Shown one piece after another: positions 62,443-64,000 of a stretch of 64,000 nt of DNA. Positions within the stretch are counted from its first letter, which is position 1; every line of letters starts with the position of its first letter. The translations under genes and the position numbers were made by a program. The DNA comes from Bacteroidales bacterium (lineage in GTDB: Bacteria > Bacteroidota > Bacteroidia > Bacteroidales > UBA932), in contig JAGBVR010000010.1 in NCBI GenBank assembly GCA_017630215.1, forward strand, positions 1-64,000, given 5' to 3'. A model generated the notes under the pieces. It saw only the letters and a program-made list of their open reading frames with translations. It was not told where the DNA came from and made no database searches.

Positions 62443-63651
62443 TTATTTGCGGAACAAGACGGAACTGTCGCCATAGCTCAGGAAGCGGAAATCGTGCCCA
62501 AGAGCATAATCATAAATCTTTTCCCAATTACCTCCCACAAACGCCGATATAAGAAGGAGAAGAGTGCTCTGCGGCTGGTGGAAATTTGTCACCAGCACGT
62601 CCACGACACGGAAACGGAATCCTGGAACGATAATTATTCTGGTTCCAAGACTCAATTCCGACTTATTATTGTCTTTCAAGTACCGGATTATTGCAGTAAT
62701 GGACTGCTCCAGAGAGTATTCATAATCCCTTGAATACGGATCCCACTGGTCTACATCTGAAGGATAGCCGGTCTCGATACAGCTTACACCTATATAATAT
62801 AAGGACTCCAGTGTGCGTACTGAAGTCGTACCCACAGCCACAACCTTCCCTTTGTTTTCAAGCAGCCTTTCCAATAAGGAAAGAGTAACAACAAACGGTT
62901 CACGATGCATTGTATGCTCGGAAACGAGAGAACTTTTCACCGGCAGGAATGTACCGGCTCCGACATGGAGGCAGACTGTATCAGTGATGATATTTTTCTT
63001 TCTGATAGACTCCAGGACAGCATCTGTAAAATGAAGTCCTGCTGTAGGAGCGGCAACTGAACCACGGAATCGGGCATATAGAGTCTGATAACGTTCCAGA
63101 TCGATCTGCTCGGTATCACGGTTCAAATATGGGGGAATAGGAATTGAGCCGCACACTTCAAGAACCTTGGAAAACGGTGCTTTATTGTCCCATCTAAATT
63201 CCACTATGGAAGTCTCGCCAACCCTCTCAATCAGGTCAGCTTTAAGATTCATAATATCAATTTCCCTTTCATTCAATGGATTATATAATGACAAGGTATC
63301 ATTCTTCCATCTCTTGACATTTCCGACAATGCATTTCCATCTGCATCTGTCTGTAGTAGCAAAGCTGCTGACATACTCTTCAGGCATTACCGGTTCAAGA
63401 CAGAAGATCTCTATATGTGCTCCTGTAGACCTCTGAAAATGGAGCCTGGCCGGAACGACCTTCGTATCATTGAAGATCATCAATGAATTTTCAGGTAACT
63501 GATCTGATATAAGGGAGAAAGATGATTCAGATACATTTTCATTCTTATATATCAAAAGCTTGGACAAGTCACGCTGGGGAAGAGGATATTTGGCGATTCG
63601 CCCATCTGGTAACGTATAGTTATAGTCTTCTATTCTAATTTCAGGAATCAT
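62443..63651 (-). CDS. queA: S-adenosylmethionine:tRNA ribosyltransferase-isomerase
   Basis: About 402 residues from the ATG at 63651 (MIPEIRIEDYNY). It transfers a ribosyl group from SAM to preQ1 in tRNA to make epoxyqueuosine. Conserved blocks: DGRIAKYPLPQRDLSKLL near the start, IFNDTKVVPARL, and the typical AAPTAGLHFT. Longer readings start before a TAnnTTTG box (63675-63682), so they cannot be the transcript's start; the alternative ATG at 63663 (MQYAM) remains possible. Confidence 0.93.
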   Translation of the reverse strand: MIPEIRIEDYNYTLPDGRIAKYPLPQRDLSKLLIYKNENVSESSFSLISDQLPENSLMIFNDTKVVPARLHFQRSTGAHIEIFCLEPVMPEEYVSSFATTDRCRWKCIVGNVKRWKNDTLSLYNPLNEREIDIMNLKADLIERVGETSIVEFRWDNKAPFSKVLEVCGSIPIPPYLNRDTEQIDLERYQTLYARFRGSVAAPTAGLHFTDAVLESIRKKNIITDTVCLHVGAGTFLPVKSSLVSEHTMHREPFVVTLSLLERLLENKGKVVAVGTTSVRTLESLYYIGVSCIETGYPSDVDQWDPYSRDYEYSLEQSITAIIRYLKDNNKSELSLGTRIIIVPGFRFRVVDVLVTNFHQPQSTLLLLISAFVGGNWEKIYDYALGHDFRFLSYGDSSVLFRK

Positions 63652-63674
63652 AGCGTACTGCATTATTTTCAGTG

Positions 63675-63682
63675 CAAATTTA
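63675..63682 (-). promoter_or_regulatory. -7 box of queA
   Basis: TAAATTTG on the minus strand. Its position inside the longest possible queA reading frame sets the start at 63663 or 63651. Confidence 0.55.
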
Positions 63683-63718
63683 GTCATTTACTTATGAAAA
63701 ATGAAATTTCGGCAGTAA

Positions 63719-63777
63719 GTTACATATGTAACCAACAATAACATTACAGAATTACATCTCCTTATTACATATGTAAT
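63719..63777. repeat. Two 14-bp palindromes upstream of queA
   Basis: GTTACATATGTAAC (63719-63732) and ATTACATATGTAAT (63764-63777) share the 12-bp core TTACATATGTAA and have centres 45 bp apart. They lie between the leftward queA promoter and the rightward boxes at 63809 and 63926, a natural place for an operator. Confidence 0.6.
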
Positions 63778-63808
63778 TAATATTAAAGTATATTCATATT
63801 GCTTGCGT

Positions 63809-63816
63809 TACTTTTG
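63809..63816 (+). promoter_or_regulatory. -7 box for a rightward gene beyond the window
   Basis: TACTTTTG on the plus strand, upstream of no gene in this window. Confidence 0.35.
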
Positions 63817-63817
63817 T

Positions 63818-64000
63818 CAATGTTACACTTATAGCATAATTTTCTCTTATAGTTAAATCTTATAGCCTACTAATGCGTTGATAATCTGATATTTAATTGC
63901 TTTTATATCAAGCTATACTATTGATTATATTTGTAAGTGATCGAGAATATGCCCTTTTTAGACTCAATTTCCCCATAATTCGCATTTATTATTAAAATAA
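63818..64000. other. Unassigned end of window
   Basis: AT-rich DNA with a TATATTTG box at 63926-63933 on the plus strand but no supported reading frame before the window ends. The target gene lies outside. Confidence 0.4.

Noticed and set aside
1..64000. CRISPR arrays, prophage or conjugative modules
   Set aside because: No regular short repeat-spacer arrays, and no phage or conjugation genes were seen.

Overview
The window looks like a chromosomal segment of a member of Bacteroidota, most probably order Bacteroidales. The reasons are the many promoters of the Bacteroidota form (a TAnnTTTG -7 box, sometimes with TTG about 19 bp upstream), a TamL-type Omp85 lipoprotein, lipoprotein glycosidases, GtrA and LytTR membrane proteins, a TonB homologue, class III ribonucleotide reductase (an anaerobic lifestyle) and Na/Pi symport. 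I cannot name the genus. The gene set is mostly housekeeping and lightly accessory. I saw no CRISPR array, prophage, conjugative element or intact defence island.

Layout. 0.2-2.6 kb: MerR regulator facing a CatA-like acetyltransferase, then an AraC regulator and a frameshifted CDP-alcohol phosphatidyltransferase. 3.0-5.7 kb: DUF4143 ATPase, a remnant of a DUF262/DUF1524 nuclease, DUF1653 protein and GtrA. 5.6-12.2 kb: a lipid-activation island (acyl carrier protein, two acyl-adenylating ligases, a TrhA/hemolysin III membrane protein) bracketed by two membrane-anchored LytTR regulators. 12.2-17.2 kb: a decaying zone with an intact IS4-family element, a porin, a broken 5'-nucleotidase, a broken YeiH-type transporter, a truncated YjbQ gene and a trhA fragment. 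17.1-24.8 kb: esterase, Gre factor, tRNA-Thr, D-aminoacylase, CstA, TauE-like protein, PAS protein, and MscS channel behind a possible attenuator. 24.9-29.5 kb: acyltransferase and a GH5/GH13 lipoprotein operon. 29.5-36.0 kb: pta, then a porin-potABCD operon. 36.5-39.1 kb: nrdDG. 39.1-51.8 kb: TonB, TPR membrane regulator, cytosolic GH13, receiver/PEP-synthase-like giant, TrmH methyltransferase, tamL, rarA, GNAT. 51.9-63.7 kb: pyk with two small outer-membrane proteins, DUF1963, Na/Pi symporter, rlmD, NfeD protease, Ca2+/Na+ antiporter, acyltransferase and queA.

How the parts fit. The cell envelope dominates: two acyltransferases, two acyl ligases with a private ACP, OM porins, TamL, MscS, NfeD and TonB. 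Carbohydrate handling (two secreted glycosidases, one cytosolic amylase-family enzyme, pyruvate kinase, Pta, a PEP-synthase-like protein) and polyamine import form the second theme.

The observations most worth following up are a short ORF that overlaps a terminator-like hairpin ahead of mscS; a 14-bp dyad that occurs as 21-bp-spaced pairs in two convergent intergenic gaps; the LytTR-bracketed ACP/ligase island with a matching 21-bp direct repeat; the receiver-fused PEP-synthase-like protein; and the concentration of broken genes around the IS4 element.
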